A stretch of 64,000 nucleotides of DNA, from assembly GCF_003386095.1 (NCBI RefSeq), contig NZ_QREG01000017.1:79734-143733 (forward strand), written 5' to 3'. The position numbers and the translations under genes were made by a program. The stretch comes from Marinoscillum furvescens DSM 4134. Lineage in GTDB: Bacteria > Bacteroidota > Bacteroidia > Cytophagales > Cyclobacteriaceae. Within the stretch, counting starts at the first letter, position 1. Every line of letters starts with the position of its first letter. The notes under the pieces are model-generated. The model was not told where the DNA came from. It made no database searches and worked only from the letters and a program-made list of their open reading frames with translations. Shown here one piece after another: positions 29,827 to 40,408 of this stretch.

Positions 29827-29982
29827 CCGTGGGGGTAGTTCCAAAAAGTTCTTGAAACTATTTAGTCGGAGAATTGTTACCCCCATGACGGCTGGTCTAA
29901 GGTTAAGCGGTTTATTACCACATAAGTGGTTTTAAACAATTAGAGAGTATAAATAAATCGAAATAGTTAAAACGCAATAAAG

Positions 29983-30020
29983 TAGGTGTACCTATTAGTT
30001 ACTTCATTTTAGGTGAAGTA
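29983..30020. promoter_or_regulatory. Palindromes upstream of the poly-HAMP kinase
   Basis: Taggt/accta with a 2-nt centre (29983-29994) and a 7-bp stem tacttca/tgaagta with a 7-nt loop (30000-30020) lie in the 266-bp leader region of the kinase gene. Either could be a regulator site or mRNA structure; neither has a T-run. Confidence 0.35.
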
Positions 30021-30092
30021 TTATGCCTGTAGTGGAAATACCCAACAATTCATTGCAGAGCATACGTTACCGCAAAACCAGAGCACACATTT

Positions 30093-33000
30093 ATGGAACC
30101 TAAGCCCAGCCAGGATCAATCTGCAGAATCCCAACCTCAAGATATAGACGAACATCATCGAGAAGGTCTTTCTGACGCGGAGCTTTATGAAAAGCTTCTT
30201 CATATTCGCAATGGAGATTTTTCCGTTCGCTTTCCCGTAGGTGAAACAGGACTAACCGGAAAAATCTGCGATACCCTCAATGAAATCGTGGAAATGAACG
30301 AGACCATGTGTACAGAAGTGACACAGGCTCGTGACATGATCGGGAAGCGAGGGAAATTCACCAAAAAAGTAGAAATACCCGGAGCCAAAGGTTCTTGGCA
30401 AACATCCACAGATGCAGTAAACAACCTGATTTCTGATCTGGTGCAACCATTTATGCAGATCGCCATGGTGATCAGCTCAGTGGCAAAAGGAAACCTTTCG
30501 GAGGAAATGCCTTTATCCATTGATGGACACCCGCTAAGAGGAGAGTTTTTGCGCATAGCCAAGGATGTAAATGCCATGGTAAAACAGCTTAACCTGTTTT
30601 CCATGGAGGTAACGCGTGTGGCTACAGAAGTAGGTACTGAAGGTAAGCTCGGTGGTCAGGCCAAAATCAAGGGCGTGGCAGGGGTTTGGAAGGACCTGAC
30701 AGACAGTGTAAATCAAATGGCGGGTAACCTTACTGCTCAGGTTAGAAATATCGCCGAAGTGACCACTGCAGTAGCACAAGGAGATTTGTCTCGGAAAATT
30801 ACTGTGGACGTACGAGGTGAAATCGCCCAGCTCAAAGACACCATCAATACCATGGTGGATCAGCTCAATAGTTTTGGTTCGGAGGTAACTCGGGTGGCTC
30901 GTGAAGTGGGCTCGGAGGGAAAGCTCGGAGGACAGGCGAATGTACCTGGTGTGGCAGGTACCTGGAAAGACCTCACGGACAGTGTAAACCAAATGGCGGG
31001 AAACCTTACGGGCCAGGTGCGAAATATCGCAGAAGTGACCACAGCAGTTGCTAAAGGGGACCTTTCCAGGAAAATTACGGTAGACGTAAAGGGAGAAATC
31101 GCTGAGCTCAAAAACACGATCAACACTATGGTGGACCAGCTCAACTCCTTTGCTTCCGAGGTGACACGTGTGGCCCTGGAAGTGGGCACAGAAGGGATAC
31201 TGGGCGGACAGGCCAAGGTACGTGGTGTAGGCGGTGTGTGGAAAGACCTTACGGATAGCGTAAACCAAATGGCCAGCAACCTGACTTCACAAGTGCGAAA
31301 CATCGCAGAAGTGACTACAGCTGTTGCCAAAGGAGATTTGTCCCGAAAAATTACAGTAGACGTAAAAGGTGAAATTGCTCAGCTCAAAGGCACCATCAAT
31401 ACCATGGTGGATCAGCTCAACAGCTTTGGATCTGAGGTAACTCGTGTAGCGCGAGAGGTGGGCTCTGAAGGAAAACTCGGTGGTCAGGCAGATGTGCCGG
31501 GTGTGGCAGGTACCTGGAAAGACCTTACCGACAGTGTAAACCAGATGGCTAGCAACCTGACCGACCAGGTGCGAAACATTGCTGAAGTAACCACTGCAGT
31601 AGCCGAAGGTGATCTTTCTAAGAAAATCACCGTGGATGTGGAGGGCGAGATTGCGGAGCTCAAAAATACGATCAATACGATGGTAGATCAGCTCAACAGC
31701 TTTGGCTCGGAGGTAACTCGTGTGGCTCGAGAAGTGGGGTCTGAAGGTAAGCTTGGAGGGCAAGCCAATGTGCCCGGTGTAGCAGGCACATGGAAGGATC
31801 TGACCGATAGTGTAAACCAAATGGCCGGCAACCTTACCGATCAGGTGCGAAACATTGCAGAGGTAACCACAGCCGTGGCAAAAGGTGACTTGTCCAGAAA
31901 AATTACAGTGGATGTAGAGGGTGAGATAGCCGAGCTTAAAAACACCATCAATACCATGGTGGAGCAGCTCCGATCTTTTGCATCAGAGGTGACACGTGTA
32001 GCCCGGGAGGTTGGTACTGACGGAAAGCTGGGAGGACAAGCAAATGTGCCTGATGTGGGGGGAACCTGGAAAGACCTCACAGACAGTGTAAACCAAATGG
32101 CCGGCAACCTTACTGATCAGGTACGAAACATCGCCGAGGTAGCTGTGGCAGTAGCCAATGGGGATTTGTCACGAAAAATTACCGTGGATGTTCGAGGTGA
32201 AATCTTACAACTCAAAGAAACCATCAACACCATGGTGGATCAGCTGCGTGCCTTTGCTGCAGAGGTGACGCGTGTAGCCCGGGAGGTGGGTACAGATGGT
32301 AAGCTAGGAGGCCAGGCCTTTGTGCCAGGTGTGGCAGGCACGTGGAAAGACCTTACCGACAGTGTAAATCAAATGACTGGAAACCTCACCGATCAGGTAC
32401 GAAACATCGCTGAGGTGACCAAAGCGGTGGCTAGTGGTGACCTTTCTAAAACTGTAACCATCGATGTGAAAGGGGAGATTTTGGACCTGAAAAATACCAT
32501 CAACACGATGGTGGATCAGCTCAACAGTTTTGCTTATGAGGTGACCCGAGTAGCACGTGAGGTTGGTACTGAGGGCGAGCTGGGTGGTCAGGCCAATGTA
32601 CGAGGCGTGGCAGGAACCTGGAAAGACCTTACCGACAGTGTAAATATGATGGCATCAAACCTTACGAGTCAGGTGCGTGGAATAGCAAAGGTGGTGACTG
32701 CCGTAGCCAATGGTAACCTTCGCCAGAAGCTGTCCATTGAGGCGAAAGGAGAGGTAGCCTCTCTCACCGAGACCATCAACGAAATGATAGACACCCTTGC
32801 TGTATTTGCAGATCAGGTGACCACAGTGGCACGTGAGGTAGGGGCTGAAGGTAAGCTGGGAGGACAGGCCCATGTGCCGGGAGCTTCAGGTATTTGGAAA
32901 GATCTCACTCAGAATGTAAACCAACTGGCTGCCAACCTTACCACCCAGGTTCGGGCGATTGCAGATGTAGCAAGCGCTGTAACAAAAGGTGATTTCAGTG

Positions 33001-35810
33001 GAACGATTAATGTAGGTGCTAAGGGAGAGGTAGAGGCTCTGAAAGATACCATCAATCAAATGATTGCCAATCTGAAGGCAACTACTACTCGAAACGAAGA
33101 GCAAGATTGGCTTAAATCCAACCTGGCCAAATTCACTCAGATGCTGCAAGGGCAAAAAGAGCTTGGAAAAGTGTCTGAAAAAATTCTCAGCGAGCTGGCT
33201 CGGGTGATTTCTGTACAGCACGGGGTTTTTTACATACTCGAAAACAATCAGGAAGTACCAAAATTGAAGCTACTGGCTTCCTTTGCGGCAGAGAAAAAAG
33301 AAAATCTGGTTCAGGAATACCGTCTGGGAGAGGCACTGATAGGTCAGTGTGCACTTGAAAAAGAGCGTATTATGCTTACCAATGTGCCTTCAAATTATCT
33401 GAAAATCAGTTCAGGCCTTGGTAAAGGGCGGCCGGTCAACATCATTGTTTTTCCGATCCTGTTTGAAGGAGAAGTAAAAGCTGTGTTTGAATTGGCATCA
33501 TTTTCAGAATTTAGCCAGACTCATCTCAACCTACTGGAGCAACTCACAGTAAGTATTGGTATCGTGCTCAACACCATAGAGTCCAACACCCGGACTGAAG
33601 AACTCCTGGGGCAATCTCAGAAACTGGCTCAGGAACTTAAAATGCAGCAGGAAGAATTGCGCGTGACCAATGACGAACTGGAAGAAAAGGCAACCTTACT
33701 TGCCAAACAAAAAGAAGAGGTAGAGAAAAAGAATCAGGAAATTGAATTTGCCAAAAAATCTCTGGAGGAAAAAGCCGCACAGCTTACCATTACCTCGCAG
33801 TATAAGTCCGAGTTTTTGGCCAATATGTCGCACGAGCTGCGTACACCACTCAACAGTTTGTTGATGCTTTCTCAGCAGCTGAAAGAAAACAGTGAAGGCA
33901 ACCTCAGTGACAAGCAAGTCAACTATTGTGAAATCATTCATTCATCAGGAAGTGAGCTGATCAACCTGATCAATGACATATTGGACCTTTCCAAGATTGA
34001 GTCAGGAGTAGTTACGGTAGACATTGCGCCGATATTTTTCTCTGATATCCTGGACTATCTCAAGAGTTCTTTTCAGCACATGGCTGATTATAAAGATTTG
34101 GAGTTTGAGATCGATGTAGCCAGCGATTTGCCTTCATTTATCGAAACGGATATTCAGAGATTAAAGCAAATTCTGAAAAACTTACTATCCAATGCCTTCA
34201 AGTTTACCGAAAAAGGCTCCATTTCGATCAGCGTATATACTGTGGATGAGCTTTATGGTGAGGCGCTGGATACCAACCAATTGTATGCTGCTTTTAAGAT
34301 AAAAGATACAGGTCTGGGAATATCTAAAGACAAGCAGCGCATCATCTTCGAGGCATTTCAACAAGCCGAAGGATCTACCAGTAGAAAGTATGGAGGTACC
34401 GGACTGGGGCTTTCTATCAGTCGTGGACTGGCAAATCTGCTGGGAGGTTTTATTGATCTGGAAAGCGAACTCAACAAAGGGAGCATCTTTACACTGTATT
34501 TACCACTCAAGACACATAGCTACAGCCTCTCCGAAACAGAAGAGCTAATGCCAAAAAATGAAGTGCTGCTATCGCCGCCTGCAGAGGCAACCAACAGCGA
34601 AATAGTGGCACCCTCTGCCGGACAGAGTGCGGTCATTTCTGATGATAGAAAAGACATAGCTACGTCAGACGATGTGATTTTGCTTATCGACAATGAGGTG
34701 CGTACGTCCAAATTGCTCACCGGCGAAGTGCACAGGTACGATGCGAAAATCATTATCAGTGACAATTCGAAGAACATTACGCATCTGCTCTATGAATTCA
34801 AGCCCGTTGCCATTGTCGTCAATTTTGATACTGGAGATCTCATAGGACAGAAAATTCTCAATCAGATCAAGACCAACCTGGATTTGAGGCATATTCCTAC
34901 AGGGATTATCGCCAAGACTTCCGGGCATTTTGATATCAAAAAGTATGGTCACACGTTTATGTCCAGGACTTCTGAGGAAGAGGACATAAAGGAAATGATG
35001 AAACGACTCATGAGCTACGTGGAAAAGGATACACGAAGGCTGCTGGTTGTTGATGCTGATGATAAACGATTTGCACGCTTTAAAGCTGCGCTGAATGATA
35101 CGGGAGTAAAACTGATCAGAAGTACTCCTGAGGAGTTGAAAGCTATAGATCCCCATGATTTGGATGGAGCAGTGGTGAGTATGGACCATGCGTCCATTGC
35201 AGAGCTCAAAGAGCTAAACCAGAAAAACGCCCATGTGCCGCTTATTGTAAGCTGCTCTAAGCCGCCTTCGAAAACATCCATGAAAGAACTCACAGAACTA
35301 GGGCAGGCAGTAGTGATTGGCAATGGATCTGCAGATCACAGGTTGATCGATCAGTTGGTGCTCAACATGCACATCCCTTTTCAAAGCCTCTCCAGTGAAG
35401 GTCAGGATATGGTTAGCCGGGTGCATAACTCCAAAGACTTTTTGCAGGACAGAAAGATACTGATCGTGGATGATGACATCCGCAATATTTTTGCACTCAC
35501 CTCTATTTTTGAGCAATATCAGAGCAACATCTTTTCTGCAGAAGGAGGTAAGAAGTCATTAAAAGTTTTACGCAAACATCCAGATATGGATGTGGTGCTG
35601 ATGGACATCATGATGCCAGATATGGATGGCTATGAAACTATCAGAAAGATCCGAAGGATGGAGGAGTTCGAGTCGTTGCCCATTATAGCGGTGACAGCAA
35701 AAGCGATGCCCGAAGATCGTGAAAAGTGTATCAAGGCTGGGGCGTCAGAGTACATAACCAAGCCTATAGACACAGAAGAGTTGATTTCAATTATTAAATA
35801 CTTTGTATAA
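30093..35810 (+). CDS. Soluble poly-HAMP hybrid histidine kinase
   Basis: 1905-residue cytoplasmic kinase with no transmembrane helix. After a diverged HAMP region (about 30-195), nine HAMP units repeat with an exact 92-residue period (WKDLT..VNQM.. at Asp201, 293, 385, 477, 569, 661, 753, 845 and 937). A GAF domain follows (about 1027-1170), then a coiled coil (1180-1235), HisKA with SHELRTPLN (His1247) and HATPase_c ([17 protein letters not shown]). Next are two degenerate receiver-like domains (from about 1527 and 1649) and a complete receiver with [11 protein letters not shown] (Asp1838). The layout resembles group III osmosensing hybrid kinases. It is followed after 9 bp by a receiver-kinase gene, a likely phosphorelay partner. 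Confidence 0.9.
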   Translation: MEPKPSQDQSAESQPQDIDEHHREGLSDAELYEKLLHIRNGDFSVRFPVGETGLTGKICDTLNEIVEMNETMCTEVTQARDMIGKRGKFTKKVEIPGAKGSWQTSTDAVNNLISDLVQPFMQIAMVISSVAKGNLSEEMPLSIDGHPLRGEFLRIAKDVNAMVKQLNLFSMEVTRVATEVGTEGKLGGQAKIKGVAGVWKDLTDSVNQMAGNLTAQVRNIAEVTTAVAQGDLSRKITVDVRGEIAQLKDTINTMVDQLNSFGSEVTRVAREVGSEGKLGGQANVPGVAGTWKDLTDSVNQMAGNLTGQVRNIAEVTTAVAKGDLSRKITVDVKGEIAELKNTINTMVDQLNSFASEVTRVALEVGTEGILGGQAKVRGVGGVWKDLTDSVNQMASNLTSQVRNIAEVTTAVAKGDLSRKITVDVKGEIAQLKGTINTMVDQLNSFGSEVTRVAREVGSEGKLGGQADVPGVAGTWKDLTDSVNQMASNLTDQVRNIAEVTTAVAEGDLSKKITVDVEGEIAELKNTINTMVDQLNSFGSEVTRVAREVGSEGKLGGQANVPGVAGTWKDLTDSVNQMAGNLTDQVRNIAEVTTAVAKGDLSRKITVDVEGEIAELKNTINTMVEQLRSFASEVTRVAREVGTDGKLGGQANVPDVGGTWKDLTDSVNQMAGNLTDQVRNIAEVAVAVANGDLSRKITVDVRGEILQLKETINTMVDQLRAFAAEVTRVAREVGTDGKLGGQAFVPGVAGTWKDLTDSVNQMTGNLTDQVRNIAEVTKAVASGDLSKTVTIDVKGEILDLKNTINTMVDQLNSFAYEVTRVAREVGTEGELGGQANVRGVAGTWKDLTDSVNMMASNLTSQVRGIAKVVTAVANGNLRQKLSIEAKGEVASLTETINEMIDTLAVFADQVTTVAREVGAEGKLGGQAHVPGASGIWKDLTQNVNQLAANLTTQVRAIADVASAVTKGDFSGTINVGAKGEVEALKDTINQMIANLKATTTRNEEQDWLKSNLAKFTQMLQGQKELGKVSEKILSELARVISVQHGVFYILENNQEVPKLKLLASFAAEKKENLVQEYRLGEALIGQCALEKERIMLTNVPSNYLKISSGLGKGRPVNIIVFPILFEGEVKAVFELASFSEFSQTHLNLLEQLTVSIGIVLNTIESNTRTEELLGQSQKLAQELKMQQEELRVTNDELEEKATLLAKQKEEVEKKNQEIEFAKKSLEEKAAQLTITSQYKSEFLANMSHELRTPLNSLLMLSQQLKENSEGNLSDKQVNYCEIIHSSGSELINLINDILDLSKIESGVVTVDIAPIFFSDILDYLKSSFQHMADYKDLEFEIDVASDLPSFIETDIQRLKQILKNLLSNAFKFTEKGSISISVYTVDELYGEALDTNQLYAAFKIKDTGLGISKDKQRIIFEAFQQAEGSTSRKYGGTGLGLSISRGLANLLGGFIDLESELNKGSIFTLYLPLKTHSYSLSETEELMPKNEVLLSPPAEATNSEIVAPSAGQSAVISDDRKDIATSDDVILLIDNEVRTSKLLTGEVHRYDAKIIISDNSKNITHLLYEFKPVAIVVNFDTGDLIGQKILNQIKTNLDLRHIPTGIIAKTSGHFDIKKYGHTFMSRTSEEEDIKEMMKRLMSYVEKDTRRLLVVDADDKRFARFKAALNDTGVKLIRSTPEELKAIDPHDLDGAVVSMDHASIAELKELNQKNAHVPLIVSCSKPPSKTSMKELTELGQAVVIGNGSADHRLIDQLVLNMHIPFQSLSSEGQDMVSRVHNSKDFLQDRKILIVDDDIRNIFALTSIFEQYQSNIFSAEGGKKSLKVLRKHPDMDVVLMDIMMPDMDGYETIRKIRRMEEFESLPIIAVTAKAMPEDREKCIKAGASEYITKPIDTEELISIIKYFV
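30600..33080 (+). repeat. Nine in-gene tandem repeats of 276 bp
   Basis: Diverged tandem copies, each exactly 276 bp (92 codons) with no insertion or deletion between copies, encode the HAMP array. The aspartate codon of WKDLT recurs at 30693, 30969, 31245 and so on to 32901. The middle copies are the most alike, consistent with recent duplication or gene conversion; the last two have drifted. Confidence 0.9.
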
Positions 35811-35819
35811 GGCTCCGAT

Positions 35820-37064
35820 ATGCCCGTAAAAATATTAATAGTAGACGATCGCGAGGAAAACCACCTTTCGCTAAAATCGGTGTTTGAGCATACCAACTAC
35901 ACCTTTGTGGATGCTTATTCGGGAGAGGAGGCACTCAAAGTGCTGTTGGAAGATACCCAATTTACCTTGATCATCATGGATGTAATTATGATCGGGATGG
36001 ATGGTTTCGAGACGGCTTCCTACATCGTGCAGCGAGAGCGCTTACGCAACATCCCGATTATCTTTCTCACAGCTCGGGATACTGAAAATCAGATTTTCAG
36101 AGCCTTTGACCTGGGTGCTGTCGACTACATCAGCAAGCCTGTAGTGCCAGACCTGTTGAGAGCCAAAGTAAAAGTATTTGTAGAGCTCAGTAGGAAAAAC
36201 CTGGAATTGGAACGACAAAAGCACAAACTGAAGTTGATGAACCAGGAGCTCATTACTGAAGTGCAAGAGCGTAAATCTTCAGAGTTGAAAATCAAACAAC
36301 TCAATGATCAGCTAAGTAGTCGCTTGCGCGAGCTCGAAGCATTGGATGCATTTTCCTATTCCGTAGCTCATGACTTTAAAACTCCCCTCAACAACATCGC
36401 TATGATTGCACATATCCTCAAACGAAATGCATGTGTTCAAAATGATGAGGAGGCCAGTGACCATGTAGAGAAAATTGATGGGCAAATTGGGTTGCTCACT
36501 AGTCTAGTAGATGATTTGCTGATATTTTCGAGAGATGATGTGGTGATCAAGCGCGAAATGGTGGACATGTCCAAAATCGTGAGACAGGTGATAGAAGAGC
36601 AAACTTTTGCCTATGGCGGAGCTAAAAACTATCAAATAGAAGTGAGCGATCTCCCGGAGGTATACTGCAATCCTGGTCTGATCAAGCAAGTTTGGTCAAA
36701 CCTGCTTTCCAATGCTTTTAAATATAGTAGCCATCGGGAAAGACCCGAAATTGCGATCACACATGAAGAGGAGGAAGAGCTAGCGATTTTTTCGGTTACC
36801 GATAATGGTGTTGGGTTTGGAGAAGAAGAGTCTCACAATTTGTTTAAAGTATTTAAGCGGCTCGATTCCGCTAGTGGATTTGAGGGTACAGGTGTAGGAC
36901 TGGTGCTGGTAAAGCGAATTATCGAAAAGCATGGTGGAGAAATCTGGGCAGAATCCCAACCGAATGTTGCCACCAGGTTTACTTTTTGCCTGTGCCAGCA
37001 AACCAATGGAGTTTCTACCATGCAGACTAAGTCCACAGAAAGTATAAACCGGCGTTATAATTAA
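35820..37064 (+). CDS. Receiver-histidine kinase protein
   Basis: 414-residue cytoplasmic protein with an N-terminal receiver domain (residues 1-120: VDDREEN acidic pair, LIIMDVIMIGMDG with Asp54, and DYISKPV with the lysine). A coiled coil follows (about 125-170), then a HisKA domain with SYSVAHDFKTPLNN (phytochrome-like HDxKTPL box) and a HATPase_c domain ([34 protein letters not shown]). The input is therefore phosphorylation of its own receiver. It lies 9 bp after the poly-HAMP kinase, whose last domain is a receiver, so the two may exchange phosphate. A hairpin terminator follows. No DNA-binding output is encoded nearby. Confidence 0.88.
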   Translation: MPVKILIVDDREENHLSLKSVFEHTNYTFVDAYSGEEALKVLLEDTQFTLIIMDVIMIGMDGFETASYIVQRERLRNIPIIFLTARDTENQIFRAFDLGAVDYISKPVVPDLLRAKVKVFVELSRKNLELERQKHKLKLMNQELITEVQERKSSELKIKQLNDQLSSRLRELEALDAFSYSVAHDFKTPLNNIAMIAHILKRNACVQNDEEASDHVEKIDGQIGLLTSLVDDLLIFSRDDVVIKREMVDMSKIVRQVIEEQTFAYGGAKNYQIEVSDLPEVYCNPGLIKQVWSNLLSNAFKYSSHRERPEIAITHEEEEELAIFSVTDNGVGFGEEESHNLFKVFKRLDSASGFEGTGVGLVLVKRIIEKHGGEIWAESQPNVATRFTFCLCQQTNGVSTMQTKSTESINRRYN

Positions 37065-37080
37065 TAGCGGGTATGCCTAA

Positions 37081-37112
37081 AAACCTGTCAAGACATCAGT
37101 CTTGACAGGTTT
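37081..37112. terminator. Hairpin terminator between convergent genes
   Basis: Perfect 13-bp arms aaacctgtcaaga (37081-37093) and tcttgacaggttt (37100-37112) with a 6-nt loop lie between the receiver-kinase gene and the convergent beta-helix gene. The T-run is only three long before aaaaa, so termination may be partial. Confidence 0.75.
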
Positions 37113-37133
37113 AAAAATAGGGAACGAGATGTT

Positions 37134-38576
37134 TTAGTAACCTTCCTGAGCACCTATGTCAAAAGCACCACCATCTGGTCTGCCCCGGCCGTAGATGTCA
37201 TCCAATATGCCAAAGGAACTAAGGTCTGCACCCGCATCTACTACACTGCCAAGTCCCAATATGTCTTCTACGCTTTTTACCAACCCATAGATTGATAAGT
37301 TCGGAACGTCATTGGTAAACACATTATTAGAAGCTTCCAGCTCAGCACCATTTTTCGTAAGTGTTCCGGCATTTGCTACCAGATTGTTGACAAATCGTTT
37401 GGGGCCACCATCGTTGTTGTAAAACACAAATCCATATTTCTGCGAATTGATCACGGAATTGTTCATGATGTTGAAATAACCCTCTTTGAGGCGCTTTACA
37501 TATTTGCCATGACTAGCGTAGATGCCGTGTTCACCGGAGTTGTAGAAGATATTATTATAGATATCCAGGTTTCCAATGCCTTGAATCTGGCATCCATTGC
37601 CAGTTCCGGTATCTACCAGGTTGTTGTAAAACTTTCCAGTGGTGCCTTCACCTATGAATAGTCCTTCATTGTGTGCAGAGTGATTTTTTGTGCCGTAGTT
37701 TCGTATCACGTTGTTGTACACGCGCACATTTTGATTGGCATTTTTTATCTGAATACCATCATAGCCTACATTTTCGATCAGGTTGTTGTAGATCTTTACC
37801 CCTCTGATGGAGTGACTGTAGGTTATAGCGGGGCATTTGCTTTCTTTTCTGCCGGTATAAAACCCATGGCCCATGTAGATGCCTTCTCCACCTGTGTCGT
37901 GGATATAGTTGTCGTGGATGCTAATGTCTCGCATAACCCAGGCTTGGCGGGTGTGGTCAGTAAATAACTCACAGTCCTGATAGGGGCTGGTCTTCACGCC
38001 TATGCCTGCAAAGCCTGCACGGTCTCCTTTGCCTTCAGGTGTACTGCCTGCTACTTCTATTCGTGCCATTTCTACATCTGTAGTGAAGCGTTCCATGGTC
38101 ACATAAAACCCCTTTTCAGTAGTCACACGGATGCCGTATTGATCGTCTGTGCCATCTCCGATGAGTTTAAAATCCTTACTGTTTTCAAATTTTAAGCCGA
38201 ATGATGCGTCGGAGTATATCTTGGCTATTCCTCCACAGTTTCTAATGATCACAGGGTTGTTTCGGGTACCTACGATGTTGCGAAACACCAATCGATTGTA
38301 GTCTACAGATGCATCCAAACAGATGATATCTCCTGGCTGGATGTTGAGCTGCGTGCCGTCGGTTACATAGTTGTTTACTACATGATCACAGTCCGCGCAT
38401 GTAGTTGAGGTGGAGGGGGAGTATGAAGCGCTTTCGGTATTAGGACTTGCTTCGGTGGAGATTTCCTGCTCGTTGGCCATGTCACATTGCGTGAAAAGAA
38501 ACGGGAGGGTGAGAATAAGCGAACATATCAGAGTTGTTACGTTGCGTTGCTGTCCATTGCTGTTGTTCTTTTTCAT
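37134..38576 (-). CDS. Right-handed beta-helix protein, probable lipoprotein
   Basis: 480-residue exported protein. The N-terminal hydrophobic stretch ends LFTQCDMANEQE, a non-canonical lipobox with Cys31 followed by acidic residues, so membrane anchoring is likely but not certain. A Ser/Thr-rich linker leads to CADCDHVVNNYVTDG and then a right-handed parallel beta-helix (about 90-430) with many NN ladders (IHDNYIHDTGGEGIYMGHGF, VRVYNNVIRNYG, DIYNNIFYNSGEHGIY). The fold is typical of polysaccharide lyases, epimerases and surface adhesins, but no catalytic motif could be identified with confidence. It is a paralogue of the next gene upstream and lies beside exopolysaccharide genes. Modification of or binding to that polymer is plausible (inference). 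Confidence 0.8.
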   Translation of the reverse strand: MKKNNSNGQQRNVTTLICSLILTLPFLFTQCDMANEQEISTEASPNTESASYSPSTSTTCADCDHVVNNYVTDGTQLNIQPGDIICLDASVDYNRLVFRNIVGTRNNPVIIRNCGGIAKIYSDASFGLKFENSKDFKLIGDGTDDQYGIRVTTEKGFYVTMERFTTDVEMARIEVAGSTPEGKGDRAGFAGIGVKTSPYQDCELFTDHTRQAWVMRDISIHDNYIHDTGGEGIYMGHGFYTGRKESKCPAITYSHSIRGVKIYNNLIENVGYDGIQIKNANQNVRVYNNVIRNYGTKNHSAHNEGLFIGEGTTGKFYNNLVDTGTGNGCQIQGIGNLDIYNNIFYNSGEHGIYASHGKYVKRLKEGYFNIMNNSVINSQKYGFVFYNNDGGPKRFVNNLVANAGTLTKNGAELEASNNVFTNDVPNLSIYGLVKSVEDILGLGSVVDAGADLSSFGILDDIYGRGRPDGGAFDIGAQEGY

Positions 38577-39054
38577 TTTCTGTCTGGTTGTTAAAAACTT
38601 CTATAAAAGCTGTGGTAGATCTTGCACATTACTTGTGGAAAATACTACTACACTGACTTTTGTCGCAAAGCTAACGCAGATGTTGTGTGAAAAAGTGCCT
38701 GTTGATTCTTAGGGGGTCGTGTGAAGGGTTAGGTTTTGGGGTTGTAAAAGGTTATAAGTATCAGAAAAACAGACAGATATAAGATTTTTGTGAGTGGTGA
38801 TAAAGTTGAAAAATTGGGTGTTTTGCCTAGAGTAGAGTGGTGAGTGTATGTAGTTGAAATGACTACAAATTGTCATAAAAAAAACTACATACTAGAGTTA
38901 CGCACTACAAAAGCTGTAGTAGTTAGTATGACAGAGAAAGAAAATTGGAACAATTGGATTCAAAAAAAATAGGCCCATCGCTTACAAGTACGACGGGCCC
39001 ACACGGCATCAACGAAATTCTGAAGAGGGAAATTGAGAACGATGCGCGTGAATT
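38577..39054. promoter_or_regulatory. 478-bp gap between beta-helix genes with inverted repeats
   Basis: No gene seen. The gap is the presumed promoter region of the beta-helix gene at 37134. It holds a 10-bp inverted repeat gtatgtagtt (38846-38855) and aactacatac (38883-38892), with a shorter gtagt/actac pair nested inside. A 6-bp hairpin actaca/tgtagt lies at 38904-38920. The word ACTAC or GTAGT recurs at least six times in 80 bp. The terminator of the upstream beta-helix gene occupies 38962-38999. Confidence 0.5.
38962..38999 (-). terminator. Rho-independent terminator of the second beta-helix gene
   Basis: On the minus strand a 9-bp stem (38999-38991 with 38980-38972, one G-T pair) and a 10-nt loop are followed by eight T (complement of 38969-38962). 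It lies 56 bp past the stop at 39055. Confidence 0.85.
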
Positions 39055-40323
39055 TTAGGGAGAAAGTTGATTGTTGCTGAGTAAGTATTTTTGCACGCGT
39101 TCCACGATCTGGTGATTGCTGATGCCTGTGCCTTTCAGCTGAATGATTTCAGAAGATGCCAATGCCAGGTTTGTAGACAAGGTATTGTCTTCAAAGGAGG
39201 CTTCACACCCTTCTTTGGTGGGTTTCTTGCTTAAAATCAGGTTTTGAGACACGCGCTTTTCACCACCTTTTTCATTATAGAGCACCAGGCCCGCATTATG
39301 GGCCATGAGTATGGTGTTGTTATGAATGTCAAAAGCCCCATCAGGTAATCGTACAACATATTTGCCATGAGTGGCATAAATGCCATGTTCACCAGCATTT
39401 AAAAACAGGTTGTTGTGCAATTCAATATTTCCAAGTCCCTGAATCTGGCAGCCATTGCCTGTTCCCGTGTCGATGATGTTGCCATAAAACTCGCCCGTGG
39501 TGCCTTCACCAATAAATAGCCCTTCATTGTGGGCTTTTTTGTTTTTTGTGCCGTAGTTGAGAATGGTGTTTTTAAACACCTTTACATCCCTGTCTGCATT
39601 TTTGATTTGAATACCATCGTAGCCTACGTTGGCTATTTTGTTGTGATGGATCCTTACTCCCCGAATGCTGTGCGAATAGCGCTTTCTGGAATCCTTGCAT
39701 TTTGGTTCGGGCCTGCCTTTATAGAAGCCATGGCCAATATATAAGCCTTCTCCACCAATGTCATGAATGTAGTTGTCATGTATGTGGATGTTTTTCATGA
39801 CCCAATCCTCCCGGTTTGGATCCAAAAACCGAGTACAATCCTCGTAAGGACTTGTTTTGGCAGCTATGCCTGCAAAACCTGCACCGGCGCCTTTTCCATT
39901 GGGGTTGGTTCCACGTATTTCGATGTTTTCTATTTCAAAATCAGAGGTAAAGCTTTCCATGGTGAGGTAAAACCCCTTTTGGGTAGTGATGACTATCCCA
40001 TATTCATGAGTGTCACTTCCCGTGCCAGACAGCTTGATGTGTTGGCTGTTTTGAAACTTCATGCCAAAGGCATTCTGAGCATAAATACGTGTTTGACCGT
40101 TACAGTTTTGAATAGTAATAGGCTGCTCACTAGTTCCTTGGAGATTTTTGAGGGTAATGCGTTTGTATCGTCTGGGTGCCAGGCAGATAACATCGCCTGG
40201 TTGTACATTCTGTTTGCTACCATCAAACACATTGGAAGAAATGAGGTGATCGCATTCGGTGCATGGTAGTGCCTCCGCAGGAGTCAGCAATGTAGAAGCG
40301 ATTAGTATAAAAAGAGAGATCAT
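39055..40323 (-). CDS. Right-handed beta-helix protein, secreted paralogue
   Basis: 422-residue exported protein with a signal peptide (MISLFILIASTLLTPAEA). It then reads PCTECDHLISSNVFDG, matching the mature start of its neighbour but without the lipobox and linker. The beta-helix body matches the 37134 product along its length, for example IHDNYIHDIGGEGLYIGHGFY, GYDGIQIKNADRDVKV, HNEGLFIGEGTTGEFYGN and DTGTGNGCQIQGLGNIE. The C-terminus differs: it lacks the Gly/Asp-rich ending of the paralogue. It lies downstream of the sugar transferase with an 85-bp gap containing a hairpin. Together they look like a membrane-bound and a free form of one activity on the local polysaccharide; the function is unproven. 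Confidence 0.8.
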   Translation of the reverse strand: MISLFILIASTLLTPAEALPCTECDHLISSNVFDGSKQNVQPGDVICLAPRRYKRITLKNLQGTSEQPITIQNCNGQTRIYAQNAFGMKFQNSQHIKLSGTGSDTHEYGIVITTQKGFYLTMESFTSDFEIENIEIRGTNPNGKGAGAGFAGIAAKTSPYEDCTRFLDPNREDWVMKNIHIHDNYIHDIGGEGLYIGHGFYKGRPEPKCKDSRKRYSHSIRGVRIHHNKIANVGYDGIQIKNADRDVKVFKNTILNYGTKNKKAHNEGLFIGEGTTGEFYGNIIDTGTGNGCQIQGLGNIELHNNLFLNAGEHGIYATHGKYVVRLPDGAFDIHNNTILMAHNAGLVLYNEKGGEKRVSQNLILSKKPTKEGCEASFEDNTLSTNLALASSEIIQLKGTGISNHQIVERVQKYLLSNNQLSP

Positions 40324-40360
40324 TCCATTTGATTTTATATAGTAAAAGAAAGAAAGAGGC

Positions 40361-40402
40361 CGGCCCGAAGGGGGGAGAGTGAGGGAGTATGCCTTCGGGC
40401 CG
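40361..40402 (-). terminator. Hairpin between sugar transferase and beta-helix gene
   Basis: Perfect 11-bp arms cggcccgaagg (40361-40371) and ccttcgggccg (40392-40402) surround a 20-nt loop. On the minus strand the stem is followed by a pyrimidine-rich tract (cctctttctttcttt). A terminator or attenuator that lowers expression of the beta-helix gene is likely. Confidence 0.65.
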
Positions 40403-40408
40403 TGTGGG

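Noticed and set aside
30534..31268. Long open frame of 244 codons on the strand opposite the HAMP array
   Set aside because: It is antisense to a clearly coding, repetitive gene and its openness follows from the 276-bp repeat; similar frames recur antisense to other units.
30600..33080. Regular repeats that could suggest a CRISPR or satellite array
   Set aside because: They are in frame, encode HAMP units with a 92-residue period, and have no spacers.
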